From Flavobacterium lindanitolerans (GTDB lineage: Bacteria > Bacteroidota > Bacteroidia > Flavobacteriales > Flavobacteriaceae): DNA of 64,000 nucleotides. Below the pieces are notes generated by a model. The model was given only the letters and a program-made list of their open reading frames with translations. It had not been told where the DNA came from and ran no database searches. The translations under genes were made by a program, and so were the position numbers. The stretch is from NCBI RefSeq assembly GCF_002846575.1, contig NZ_PJND01000007.1:1-64000 (forward strand), read 5' to 3'. Shown in pieces: positions 34,911 through 42,946 of the stretch (position 1 is the stretch's first letter; every line of letters starts with the position of its first letter).

Positions 34911-36818
34911 TTAGTTTTTAACTAGTACTATTTTTGCGTTATCATTTTTGGCAATCTGCTCTCTGAATTTTCGGAAATTTTCGTAGTCTTTTTTGTCGTA
35001 CAAACCTGGATTTGACTGGAATGTTCTCTTATAAACAATCTGACTTTCATTAATTACAACCAATTCTGTTTTATATTCGCCAAATTCACTTTTAATGTTT
35101 ACATTATCCGGTTTTGCTTCAATGCCAGCCCCTTTAGGAAGGTCAATTGTAATTTCGTCATAATCATAATACCCTCTTTCCATTTCAATTGAGCTGGTGC
35201 GTTGACGGTAGCGTTGCGGCACATTGGAAAGCTGATTGTACGCATTTATCACAAATATCATCTTGCCATTATTTATCTTGCCATAATCTGCAGCTTCTAA
35301 CGCAATATCCTCAGAAAATTCAATATCTTCTTTATTATTAAGCAGATTCATTTTCTTCATTTTGAGGTTGCCGATATTCCAAAAATATTTCTTGTAGAAT
35401 TTGGTCAAATCGTCATTGGAGCTATTCTCATACATAAACTTATTGTCATATTGCGTTCCTTTTGACTTTATCAGAATATTTCCTGAAATATTTCCGTTTT
35501 CATCAATGGTGTAGTTCCCTTTTGATATTTGTGTATTTTCCTGTGTAGGATATTCTTTGGTTCTTATAATTTCCCCACCTTCCGGTTTTATGACAAGCGC
35601 CAGTCGGTTATCCGTAAAATCACCCTGAAAACCAAAAGGCGACTTCTGACTTGTACATTCAAGCCAATGCATCTTATTGTCCACAGGCACTACCAGAATG
35701 ACATGGTTTCCTTGTATGGAAACGAAATCCTGAATCAGATCCTTTTTCTGTGTGTCACCATAAATTATTGTGTAATAGGAAGGCACGTTCACAACTTCTA
35801 ATAATGCTCTTGTGTAATTAGTCAACGCCTTACAATCTCCGTAACCTAAGCGGTCAACGTCTTTTGCCAGCATCGGTTTCCAACCTCCTATACCTAACTG
35901 AATACTAATGTATCTGGTTTTATCCTGAACGTATTTGTAGACAATCCTTGCTTTTTTCAAAGGATCTTTTTCATCTCCTACCAAAGCCTTTATTTTATTT
36001 TGTGTTTCCAACGGAATTTCATCGGTTCCTTTTAAAAGATTGGAATAGACCCAGGCGCCAAAATCTTTCCAATTGGTTGCAACGCCATCAACTCCTTCCA
36101 AATGAAAATAATCCAATCCCATAATTACATTTGGAGCATAAGAATTAAATGCTGGCGCATAATCTTCCCTTTTATATGCTGTCAGATTAGTTGCTGTAAA
36201 TGAAACACCATCTGCCTTGACTTCTTTTGTTATATTTGAGTTGTCTGGGATATTAAATTCCTTGTATTTGAAGCCTAAATCAGCCGCTACTTTTGCATTT
36301 AAATTTGCCTTTTCTATGCTTACAAAATACCCCGGAACCGGATACCACCTTGGAATAAAGGCCGTATTAGACGTTTCTGTCTCACTTGAAAAAACTACCG
36401 TGAAAGGGTATTCAGTAGGAGTATAATCATAATGCAACAACTTATTGTCTGTTATGATTGAACCTTCAGAAACTGAATTTTCTTTAAAGTCTTTTCTTTT
36501 TACTTTTTTTATTTCTTTCCCAAATGCATTATAGAATTGTGCCTCAATAGATTTGACACGCTCTCTACCTGAAAAATATTCATAAAGCCCCATATAGGAC
36601 AATCCGTTTTCATTAAGGACGGTTACTATTCTTTTATTAGTCATTATCATTGACTTTCTGGAAGAAATAACAATATTTTTTTGGTCCAAACGAATAACAG
36701 CGTTCGCGTTTTCTTTAAGTTCTGCAGGAATGTTGGCAACTGTATACCCAAGGTCCTGTGCAACAGCTATTGTTGTGAAAAATAAAACAATAGTGAGGGG
36801 GAAAAGTAAATTTTTCAT
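34911..36818 (-). CDS. Exported DUF3857/transglutaminase-like protein (copy 1)
   Basis: A 635-aa protein with a signal peptide (about residues 1-20). DUF3857 covers about 50-215 (IEAQFYNAFGKEIKKVKRKD, EYPFTVVFSSETETSNTAFIPRWYP). The transglutaminase core covers about 285-390: KARIVYKYVQDKTRYISIQLG and LGYGDCKALTNYTRALLEVV, with the catalytic Cys in GDCKA. Unlike its downstream paralogue it keeps the nucleophile. The substrate is unknown. A -7-like box (TATTTTTG, 36836-36843 on the minus strand) lies just upstream. Confidence 0.85.
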   Translation of the reverse strand: MKNLLFPLTIVLFFTTIAVAQDLGYTVANIPAELKENANAVIRLDQKNIVISSRKSMIMTNKRIVTVLNENGLSYMGLYEYFSGRERVKSIEAQFYNAFGKEIKKVKRKDFKENSVSEGSIITDNKLLHYDYTPTEYPFTVVFSSETETSNTAFIPRWYPVPGYFVSIEKANLNAKVAADLGFKYKEFNIPDNSNITKEVKADGVSFTATNLTAYKREDYAPAFNSYAPNVIMGLDYFHLEGVDGVATNWKDFGAWVYSNLLKGTDEIPLETQNKIKALVGDEKDPLKKARIVYKYVQDKTRYISIQLGIGGWKPMLAKDVDRLGYGDCKALTNYTRALLEVVNVPSYYTIIYGDTQKKDLIQDFVSIQGNHVILVVPVDNKMHWLECTSQKSPFGFQGDFTDNRLALVIKPEGGEIIRTKEYPTQENTQISKGNYTIDENGNISGNILIKSKGTQYDNKFMYENSSNDDLTKFYKKYFWNIGNLKMKKMNLLNNKEDIEFSEDIALEAADYGKINNGKMIFVINAYNQLSNVPQRYRQRTSSIEMERGYYDYDEITIDLPKGAGIEAKPDNVNIKSEFGEYKTELVVINESQIVYKRTFQSNPGLYDKKDYENFRKFREQIAKNDNAKIVLVKN

Positions 36819-36835
36819 TAAATGTTAAATTTTTT

Positions 36836-36843
36836 CAAAAATA
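36836..36843 (-). promoter_or_regulatory. Probable promoter -7 box of the DUF3857 operon
   Basis: TATTTTTG on the minus strand, 18 bp before the first DUF3857 gene. No TTG is seen at the usual distance, so the call is weak. Confidence 0.35.
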
Positions 36844-36867
36844 AAATAATAAAACTGATTTCCTAGC

Positions 36868-37320
36868 CTATTCTTTATTTTTTGTATCGATTATGATGGT
36901 AACCGGACCATCGTTAAGTAATGCTACTTTCATATCGGCGCCAAACCTTCCTGTCTGAACTTTCTTACCCAAATCTGCTTCCATCTGACTGACAAAGTTC
37001 TCATACAGAGGAATGGCCACATTCGGTTTTGACGCTTTTATATAAGACGGGCGGTTTCCTTTTTTAGTAGCGGCATGCAATGTGAACTGGCTTACAATAA
37101 TAATATCCCCGCGAATATCTTTAATGGATAAGTTCATGACATCGTCCTCATCACCAAAAATGCGAAGGTTGGCAATTTTTGCCGAAAGCCACTGAATGTC
37201 TTCTTGGGTATCAGAATCTTCAAATCCAACCAGAACCAACAGTCCTGATTGTATTTCGCTTACTTTTTCTCCTTCTATGGTTACCGAGGCATGGGAAACT
37301 CTTTGAATAACGGCTTTCAT
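36868..37320 (-). CDS. dtd: D-aminoacyl-tRNA deacylase
   Basis: A 150-aa DTD that removes D-amino acids (and Gly from tRNA-Ala) from tRNA. It carries MKAVIQRVSHASVTIEGEKV at the N terminus, the catalytic SQFTLHAATKKGNRPSY (about residues 77-93) and the cross-subunit Gly-cisPro motif in NDGPVTIIID (about 136-145). The length is standard. Confidence 0.95.
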   Translation of the reverse strand: MKAVIQRVSHASVTIEGEKVSEIQSGLLVLVGFEDSDTQEDIQWLSAKIANLRIFGDEDDVMNLSIKDIRGDIIIVSQFTLHAATKKGNRPSYIKASKPNVAIPLYENFVSQMEADLGKKVQTGRFGADMKVALLNDGPVTIIIDTKNKE

Positions 37321-37476
37321 TTAGTTGATAGTTTATAGTGGATAATGGATAGTTGACAGTGGGTAGTTGATAGTGGGTAGTTACTCTATGACATTTGTCT
37401 TTTGACCTTTTGACTTGCGCCTTTTGACATATCTACTTCATAACTATCGACTATAGATTATCAACTATCCACTAAT
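37321..37476. repeat. Low-complexity inverted repeat of GATAGTT-like words between dtd and rsgA
   Basis: The left half is rich in GATAGTTGA/TAGTGG words (TTAGTTGATAGTTTATAGTG, GGATAGTTGACAGTGGG). The right half ends in their reverse complements (CTATCGACTATAG, ATTATCAACTATCCACTAA). The whole gap is therefore an imperfect palindrome with internal tandem repeats. No gene is present. Confidence 0.65.
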
Positions 37477-38439
37477 CTAGTTTCCTGCTTTCTCGTCGGC
37501 GTAGTCGTCAGTACGATAATGTTCTTCGTCGCCTTCCAGTATTTGCAGATAGCTTCTGTAGCGTGACCAGGCAATTTCGTCCTTTTCTAATGCTTCTTTA
37601 ACGGCACAATGCGGTTCTTCTTTGTGAAGGCAATTGTTGAATTTGCATTGGTCCTGCAAAGCAAAAAACTCAGGGAAATAACCGCTGACTTCCGATTTTT
37701 CCATATCTACAATCCCAAAGCCTTTGATTCCCGGTGTGTCAATAATTCTTGCTCCAAATGACAAATCATACATTTCTGCAAAGGTAGTAGTATGTTGTCC
37801 TTGTCTGCTTTGTTCCGAAATTACGGAGGTCTTAAGATGCAGTGTCGGTTCTAAGGCATTGGCAAGAGTTGATTTCCCAACACCCGAATGACCGGAAAAC
37901 ATTGAAACCTTACCTATCATCATTTCTTTCAGCTTTTCCACTCCTTTTCCTTCTGTTGAAGAAACTCTCAGGCATTGATATCCTATATTGGAATATACAT
38001 ATTGCAGGTAAAGCTGCTCGTCAAGCATTGCCTCATCATAGGTATCTATTTTATTAAAAACCAAAATAGTTTCTATGCCATAGGCTTCGGCAGTAACCAG
38101 AAAACGGTCAATAAAACTGGTTGTTGTGGGCGGATTATTTATCGTAACCAACAAAAAGACCCGGTCAATATTGGATGCAATAATGTGAACCTGCTTTGAA
38201 AGGTTAACCGACTTACGGACTATATAATTTTTGCGGTCGTGGATATTATGAATCGTTCCCGTGATTTTATCGGAACTCTTATCGAGTTCATAATCGACTA
38301 TATCGCCTACTGCAATAGGATTGGTACTTTTGATTCCTTTCATTCGGAATTTGCCTTTAATCCTGCATTCGATAAAGTCTCCGCTTTCGGATTTCACGGT
38401 ATACCAGCTTCCGGTAGATTTATAAACGGTTCCTGTCAT
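37477..38439 (-). CDS. rsgA: Ribosome small subunit-dependent GTPase A
   Basis: A 320-aa circularly permuted GTPase in 30S maturation. An N-terminal OB fold (about residues 1-70) is followed by G4 (VFNKID, about 130-135), G1 (GHSGVGKSTLANAL, about 182-195) and G3 (DTPGIKGF, about 232-239). The C-terminal zinc knuckle is CKFNNCLHKEEPHC. A perfect -7 box TAATTTTG (38477-38484, minus) lies 37 bp upstream. Confidence 0.95.
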   Translation of the reverse strand: MTGTVYKSTGSWYTVKSESGDFIECRIKGKFRMKGIKSTNPIAVGDIVDYELDKSSDKITGTIHNIHDRKNYIVRKSVNLSKQVHIIASNIDRVFLLVTINNPPTTTSFIDRFLVTAEAYGIETILVFNKIDTYDEAMLDEQLYLQYVYSNIGYQCLRVSSTEGKGVEKLKEMMIGKVSMFSGHSGVGKSTLANALEPTLHLKTSVISEQSRQGQHTTTFAEMYDLSFGARIIDTPGIKGFGIVDMEKSEVSGYFPEFFALQDQCKFNNCLHKEEPHCAVKEALEKDEIAWSRYRSYLQILEGDEEHYRTDDYADEKAGN

Positions 38440-38476
38440 TCACTTCAGTTTTCCTGATTTTATTAAATTTAAACGA

Positions 38477-38484
38477 CAAAATTA
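38477..38484 (-). promoter_or_regulatory. Probable promoter -7 box of rsgA
   Basis: TAATTTTG on the minus strand. TTG-like elements upstream are at a shorter than usual spacing (16 nt), so confidence is moderate. Confidence 0.4.
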
Positions 38485-38536
38485 CTGTTTTACAACGGAA
38501 CAATGTAATTTCATCATTTAAATTTAGAACTCACTT

Positions 38537-39619
38537 TTATCCGTTAATAATTTTTTCCTGGTGACTGATACTTTCCTGATGGATTGCTTTGAATATCTTT
38601 AAAATAAACTCTTCACTCAAACCTTTTTCTTCGCCCTCCAATATCATTTTGCCCAAAATCTCATTCCATCTTTTGTTTTGAAGGACGGCTACGTTTTTTT
38701 CTTTTTTTAAGGCTCCAATCTTATCGGCAACCTTCATTCTTTTTCCTAAAATCTCAAGGATTTTTGCATCATACTCGTCTATATCCAAACGGAGCCTGTC
38801 CAGCCTCTGATTATAGTCTGAACCGTCTTCTGTTTCTTTCCTTACTTTCAGATTTTTGAAAATTTCTTTTAATTTTTCCGGAGTGACCTGCTGTTCGGCA
38901 TCGCTCCATGCATTATCCGGGTCATTATGGGTTTCAATTATTAGTCCGTCATAATTCAAGTCTAAAGCCTGTTGCGAAACTTCCTGAATCATTTCACGTT
39001 TGCCGGTAATGTGTGAGGGGTCACAAATTATAGGCAAATCCGGAAAACGGTTCTGCAATTCTATTGCCAATTGCCATTCCGGTATGTTTCTGTATTTTGT
39101 TTTTTCATAAGTGGAAAAACCTCTGTGGATGACCCCAAGTTTTTTAATTCCTGCATTGTAAAGACGCTCAATCCCTCCAAGCCACAAAGCCAAATCAGGG
39201 TTTACAGGGTTTTTTACTAAAACAATTTTGTCTGTATTTTTTAAAGCATCTGCAATTTCCTGTACCGCAAAAGGGTTTACAGTAGTTCTTGCCCCTATCC
39301 ATAAAACATCTATATCATGTTCCAAAGCCTGTTGAACGTGAGCTACGTTGGCTACTTCTGTTGCCATTAAAAGACCCGTTTCTGCTTTGGCTTTCTGTAG
39401 CCATTTTAAACCTACCGCTCCTACACCTTCAAAACTTCCCGGTCGGGTTCTGGGTTTCCAGATTCCAGCCCTGTAAATACTAACATCAGAATCTTTCAAT
39501 TCATGAGCTATTTTTACTACCTGTTCTTCCGTTTCCGCACTGCAAGGTCCTGCAATTATTAATGGATGTGACAATTTGAAATCGTCCAGCCACGTTCTTA
39601 ATTCTTTTGAATTTTTCAT
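38537..39619 (-). CDS. Bifunctional DAHP synthase/chorismate mutase
   Basis: About 360 aa from ATG 39619 (MKNSKELRTW); an in-frame ATG at 39643 would add eight residues. Residues about 10-255 form a type I-beta (KDO8P-synthase-like) DAHP synthase with LIIAGPCSAE, YRAGIWKPRTRPGSFEG and PIICDPSHITGKRE. The C-terminal 90 residues form an AroQ chorismate mutase (RLDIDEYDAKILEILGKRMK). The fusion joins the first shikimate step with the branch towards prephenate, so prephenate could inhibit the first step. It lies 56 bp after the aminotransferase in the pheA operon. Confidence 0.93.
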   Translation of the reverse strand: MKNSKELRTWLDDFKLSHPLIIAGPCSAETEEQVVKIAHELKDSDVSIYRAGIWKPRTRPGSFEGVGAVGLKWLQKAKAETGLLMATEVANVAHVQQALEHDIDVLWIGARTTVNPFAVQEIADALKNTDKIVLVKNPVNPDLALWLGGIERLYNAGIKKLGVIHRGFSTYEKTKYRNIPEWQLAIELQNRFPDLPIICDPSHITGKREMIQEVSQQALDLNYDGLIIETHNDPDNAWSDAEQQVTPEKLKEIFKNLKVRKETEDGSDYNQRLDRLRLDIDEYDAKILEILGKRMKVADKIGALKKEKNVAVLQNKRWNEILGKMILEGEEKGLSEEFILKIFKAIHQESISHQEKIING

Positions 39620-39675
39620 TTTATCTTGAGTTTTTCGGCTCATGCCAAAATTAGTTATTTTATTTTTCAGGCTTA

Positions 39676-40860
39676 TCAGTCCAGCCTATCAATTGCTTCC
39701 TGAATTTTTTCTTCACGGATACATAACGAAAAACGGATGTATCCCTCACCATTCTTTCCAAAAATGGTTCCCGGTGTAAGGAAAATGTTTTTTTCAATTA
39801 AAAATGTATCGATAAATGTTTCAGAAGACCGATTCCCAAAAGGTAATTTTGCCCATACAAACATGCCAACAGCTTCTTTATTAAAGGTACAGCCTAGTTT
39901 TTCTGCCAATTGAAAAATTAATTTTCTTCTTCTTTTATATATCTTGTTTTGGGAATCAAACCATTCGCTTCCCAATTTCAAAGCTTCGATTGCTCCTTTT
40001 TGGATACCGTAAAACATGCCGCTGTCCATATTGCTTTTTATTTTCAGGATGGCATCGATGAACTCCTGCTTTCCGGATACCATTCCTATTCGCCAACCGG
40101 ACATATTAAAAGTTTTGCTCAAAGAATTTAATTCCAAAGCAACTTCTTTGGCTTCCTCAATCTGAAAAATCGAAATCGGATTATCATTCAGTACAAAACT
40201 GTATGGATTATCGTTGACCAAAACAACCTGATGTCTTTTTGCAAAAGCAACCAGTCTTTTGAAAAGTTCAAGACTACCACCAGTTCCGGTTGGCATATGC
40301 GGATAATTAATCCACATCAACTTGACTTTTGATAAATCTCTACTTTCCAGAGCTTCCAAATCCGGCATCCAGTTGTTCTGTTCTTTCAAATCATAAAAAA
40401 CAGATTTTGCTCCGACAAGGTTTGTGACAGATGAGTAGGTTGGATATCCCGGGTCTGGTATCAGCACCTCATCTCCTTCATTCAAAAAGGCTAATGAAAT
40501 ATGCATTATTCCTTCTTTGGAGCCCATTAAGGGTAAAATTTCAATATTGGGGTCTAATGCCACATCAAATTGAGATTTGTAAAAATCGGCTATTCCTTTT
40601 CTCAATTCCGGCAATCCCTGATAGCTTTGATATTCATGTGCTTTTTCATCTCCAAGAGCCTTAACCATCGCTTCTATTGCTTTTGGGGGTGGTGTTAAAT
40701 CGGGGCTGCCTATCCCCATATTCAGCACGGGCTTTCCTTCAGAAATCATTTGGCGGACTTGTCGCAGTTTTGTAGAAAAATAATACTCTTCAACCGTTTC
40801 CAATCGTTTAGCAAATCCTTTATTTTCTATTTTTTCTACCGTTAAAATATCCTCTGTCAT
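39676..40860 (-). CDS. Class I/II aminotransferase, probably for aromatic amino acids
   Basis: A 394-aa fold-type I PLP enzyme. Motifs: NMGIGSPDLTPPPKAIEAM (about residues 47-65), VLVNDNPYSFVL and the PLP lysine in LNSLSKTFNMSGWRIGM (about 243-259), with a C-terminal IRFSLC (substrate carboxylate Arg). Its place between pheA and the DAHP synthase/chorismate mutase gene suggests that it makes phenylalanine or tyrosine from the keto acids. Substrate preference is inferred. It starts 11 bp after pheA. Confidence 0.88.
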   Translation of the reverse strand: MTEDILTVEKIENKGFAKRLETVEEYYFSTKLRQVRQMISEGKPVLNMGIGSPDLTPPPKAIEAMVKALGDEKAHEYQSYQGLPELRKGIADFYKSQFDVALDPNIEILPLMGSKEGIMHISLAFLNEGDEVLIPDPGYPTYSSVTNLVGAKSVFYDLKEQNNWMPDLEALESRDLSKVKLMWINYPHMPTGTGGSLELFKRLVAFAKRHQVVLVNDNPYSFVLNDNPISIFQIEEAKEVALELNSLSKTFNMSGWRIGMVSGKQEFIDAILKIKSNMDSGMFYGIQKGAIEALKLGSEWFDSQNKIYKRRRKLIFQLAEKLGCTFNKEAVGMFVWAKLPFGNRSSETFIDTFLIEKNIFLTPGTIFGKNGEGYIRFSLCIREEKIQEAIDRLD

Positions 40861-40871
40861 CTTTTCGCGAT

Positions 40872-41702
40872 TTAAATTGTATCTCCTTTTCTGTATTCTC
40901 CTAAAACTTTAAAATGCGTGGTCATCAATTCTACTATTGATTTTGCCTTTTCATAATGTTTGTACTTTTCAAAAGTCACATCCACAAAAAAGGAATATTG
41001 AAAGGGTGTTTCAATAATGGGCATCGACTGGATTTTTGTCAGGTTTAATTTGCAATTGTTCATAACATTTAAAATTGTAGCCAGGCTGCCGGGTGTGTCG
41101 TCCAATTCAAATTTTATGGAGGCTTTATTGATTTCCGATTTTGGCAAAACCTTGTTCTGCGTCTTTAAGATTACAAACCGCGTCTTATTACTTTTTATGG
41201 TATGGATTCCGGAAGCCAGAATATCCAGACCAAACATTTCAGCAGCAATCGGACTTGCGACAGCAGCAATCTTCTTCAATTGGTTTTCCTTAATCCGATG
41301 TGCCGTTTCGGCCGTATCGCCACTTTCAACTAATTTTATATGGGGATATTTTTTAAAAAACTCTCCACATTGCAGCAAGGCGATTGGATGCGAATGAACT
41401 TCTTTTATGTCTTCTATTTTTTGGCCTTTCAATACCATCAGGTTCATATTGATATTCAGATAATGCTCTCCAATAATGTGAAGGTTATTCCTGTCTATCA
41501 ATGCATAATTAGGTATGATGGAACCTGCAATCGAATTCTCCAAAGCCATTACGGCATGCTGTGTTTTGTTTTCGACCAGACTGTTAACTAAAGCATCAAA
41601 CGACATGCATTCATCCAACTCCATGTTTTCACCAAAATATTCTTTAGCAACCTGATGATGAAACGAGCCTCTAATTCCCTGAATTGCAATTTTTGTTTCC
41701 AT
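40872..41702 (-). CDS. pheA: Prephenate dehydratase
   Basis: A 276-aa enzyme from ATG 41702 (METKIAIQGI); the longer frame starts at a TTG inside the T tract of the upstream terminator. The dehydratase domain (about 1-180) carries AIQGIRGSFHHQVAKEYFG, MALENSIAGSI and the catalytic TRF in NKTRFVIL. The C-terminal ACT domain (about 190-275) begins FELDDTPGSLATILNVM. The Phe-binding ESRP motif of other PheA proteins reads QSMP here, so feedback control may differ. Expression is probably governed by the attenuator immediately upstream (41713-41847). Confidence 0.93.
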   Translation of the reverse strand: METKIAIQGIRGSFHHQVAKEYFGENMELDECMSFDALVNSLVENKTQHAVMALENSIAGSIIPNYALIDRNNLHIIGEHYLNINMNLMVLKGQKIEDIKEVHSHPIALLQCGEFFKKYPHIKLVESGDTAETAHRIKENQLKKIAAVASPIAAEMFGLDILASGIHTIKSNKTRFVILKTQNKVLPKSEINKASIKFELDDTPGSLATILNVMNNCKLNLTKIQSMPIIETPFQYSFFVDVTFEKYKHYEKAKSIVELMTTHFKVLGEYRKGDTI

Positions 41703-41712
41703 AAGTTTAGGC

Positions 41713-41741
41713 AAAAAAAAATCCCGATTTGCATCGGGATT
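41713..41741 (-). terminator. Attenuator terminator directly before pheA
   Basis: On the minus strand a 9-bp stem AATCCCGAT / ATCGGGATT (41733-41741 and 41720-41728) with a 4-nt loop is followed by a run of T that ends 10 nt before the pheA ATG. No minus-strand gene lies upstream for it to terminate, since gldA diverges, so it must act on the pheA leader. A six-base GGGATT inside the leader ORF (41787-41792) can pair with AATCCC of the stem as an antiterminator. Confidence 0.85.
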
Positions 41742-41769
41742 ACTATTATTGATTTTAAATAATTTCTAT

Positions 41770-41847
41770 TTAGATAACAACACGACAATCCCTTTCCTGT
41801 TTCCAGAAGTAAAAAGAGTTGCTAAAATAAAAACGGTTGTTTTGCAT
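41770..41847 (-). CDS. pheA leader peptide (attenuator)
   Basis: A 25-codon ORF from ATG 41847 to TAA 41770, after an A-rich run. Residues 6-15 read FYFSNSFYFW: four Phe, two Tyr and one Trp in ten codons. It lies directly upstream of the terminator that abuts pheA. Ribosomes stalling at the Phe/Tyr codons would leave the antiterminator segment (codons 19-21) free to open the terminator. This is the classical amino-acid attenuation layout. I read it directly from the sequence; regulation is inferred. Confidence 0.85.
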   Translation of the reverse strand: MQNNRFYFSNSFYFWKQERDCRVVI

Positions 41848-41867
41848 TTTTTTGTCTTGCTATTCGG

Positions 41868-41900
41868 CTAAAGTAGAAATTTTTGTTTTACGTTTTACAA
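41868..41900 (-). promoter_or_regulatory. Probable promoter of the pheA leader and operon
   Basis: TTG (41898-41900), 22-nt spacer, TACTTTAG (41868-41875, 7 of 8 matches) on the minus strand, about 20 bp before the leader ATG. The spacer is slightly wide. Confidence 0.5.
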
Positions 41901-42019
41901 ATTGAAACTTTTTTTAAGAAAAATTTTAGCTATAACGTTTGAGTAATGGTTCAAAAGGAGTTTAATTTTCCCGCTATGCAATTCAACGAACATATACACG
42001 TTTTAATTATCCAATTTAT

Positions 42020-42027
42020 TACTTTTG
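42020..42027 (+). promoter_or_regulatory. Probable promoter -7 box of gldA
   Basis: Perfect TACTTTTG, 16 bp before the gldA ATG; no TTG at the usual distance. The short leader leaves little room for other signals. Confidence 0.5.
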
Positions 42028-42043
42028 TTCAAAATCAAGAATC

Positions 42044-42940
42044 ATGTCAATCGAAGTCACTTCCATTTCAAAAAATTACGGAGAGCAAAAAGCTTTGGAT
42101 ACTATTTCCTTTTCTATCCAAAAAGGTGAAATCGTGGGCTTTCTGGGGCCAAATGGTGCCGGAAAATCAACGTTGATGAAAATCCTTACTACCTTTATTA
42201 CTGCTGATGAAGGACAGGCTTCTGTAAATGGATTTGACGTTTCAACGGCACAAAAGGAAGTACAAAAATCTGTTGGTTATCTGCCTGAACACAATCCTTT
42301 GTATCTTGATTTATATGTGCGTGAATATCTGGCTTTCAATGCCGATGTGTATAAGGTTGCCAAATCAAGAATTGAGGAAGTAATTACGATGACCGGCCTG
42401 ACTCCTGAAAGCCATAAGAAAATAGGGCAATTGTCTAAAGGTTACCGCCAGCGTGTTGGTCTGGCAACAGCCCTGCTTCACAATCCGGATGTTTTGATTT
42501 TAGACGAACCTACAACGGGTCTTGACCCAAACCAATTGGTAGAAATCAGAGATTTGATTAAAAATATCGGAAAAGACAAAACCGTTTTCTTATCTACGCA
42601 TATTATGCAGGAAGTAGAAGCTATCTGCGACCGTGTCATTATTATTAATCATGGAAAGATTGTTACCGATAAAAAACTGACTAATCTTAAAAATGAAGAG
42701 GAGCAGGTTATTGAGGTTGAATTTGACCATACTGTAGAGGAGCAACTATTAAGGTCGTTACCAAACCTGGTTACTTTGACCAATACCCATGATATGACCT
42801 GGGAGCTGACCTTTTCAACTTCAAAAGATATGCGTCCTGCAATTTTTGATTTCGCCCACGACAACGGACTTAAAACGTTACAGCTTAATCTGAAGAGCAA
42901 GAATCTGGAAGCTATTTTCAGAGATGTTACTAAGAAATAA
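42044..42940 (+). CDS. gldA: Gliding motility ABC transporter ATP-binding protein GldA
   Basis: A 298-aa ABC ATPase, the length of the Flavobacterium johnsoniae GldA, which it closely resembles. Walker A is GPNGAGKST (about residues 36-44), signature LSKGYRQRVGLA (about 135-146), Walker B VLILDEPTTGLDP (about 155-167) and the switch His in STHIMQE. The C-terminal extension (about 215-298) is typical of GldA. In F. johnsoniae it works with GldF and GldG, which are not in this window, and is needed for gliding. Confidence 0.9.
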   Translation: MSIEVTSISKNYGEQKALDTISFSIQKGEIVGFLGPNGAGKSTLMKILTTFITADEGQASVNGFDVSTAQKEVQKSVGYLPEHNPLYLDLYVREYLAFNADVYKVAKSRIEEVITMTGLTPESHKKIGQLSKGYRQRVGLATALLHNPDVLILDEPTTGLDPNQLVEIRDLIKNIGKDKTVFLSTHIMQEVEAICDRVIIINHGKIVTDKKLTNLKNEEEQVIEVEFDHTVEEQLLRSLPNLVTLTNTHDMTWELTFSTSKDMRPAIFDFAHDNGLKTLQLNLKSKNLEAIFRDVTKK

Positions 42941-42946
42941 TACTTC

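Noticed and set aside
41588..41788. A 66-codon minus-strand ORF crossing the pheA start
   Set aside because: It overlaps pheA in a different frame and runs through the attenuator hairpin and T tract; it is a shadow of both.
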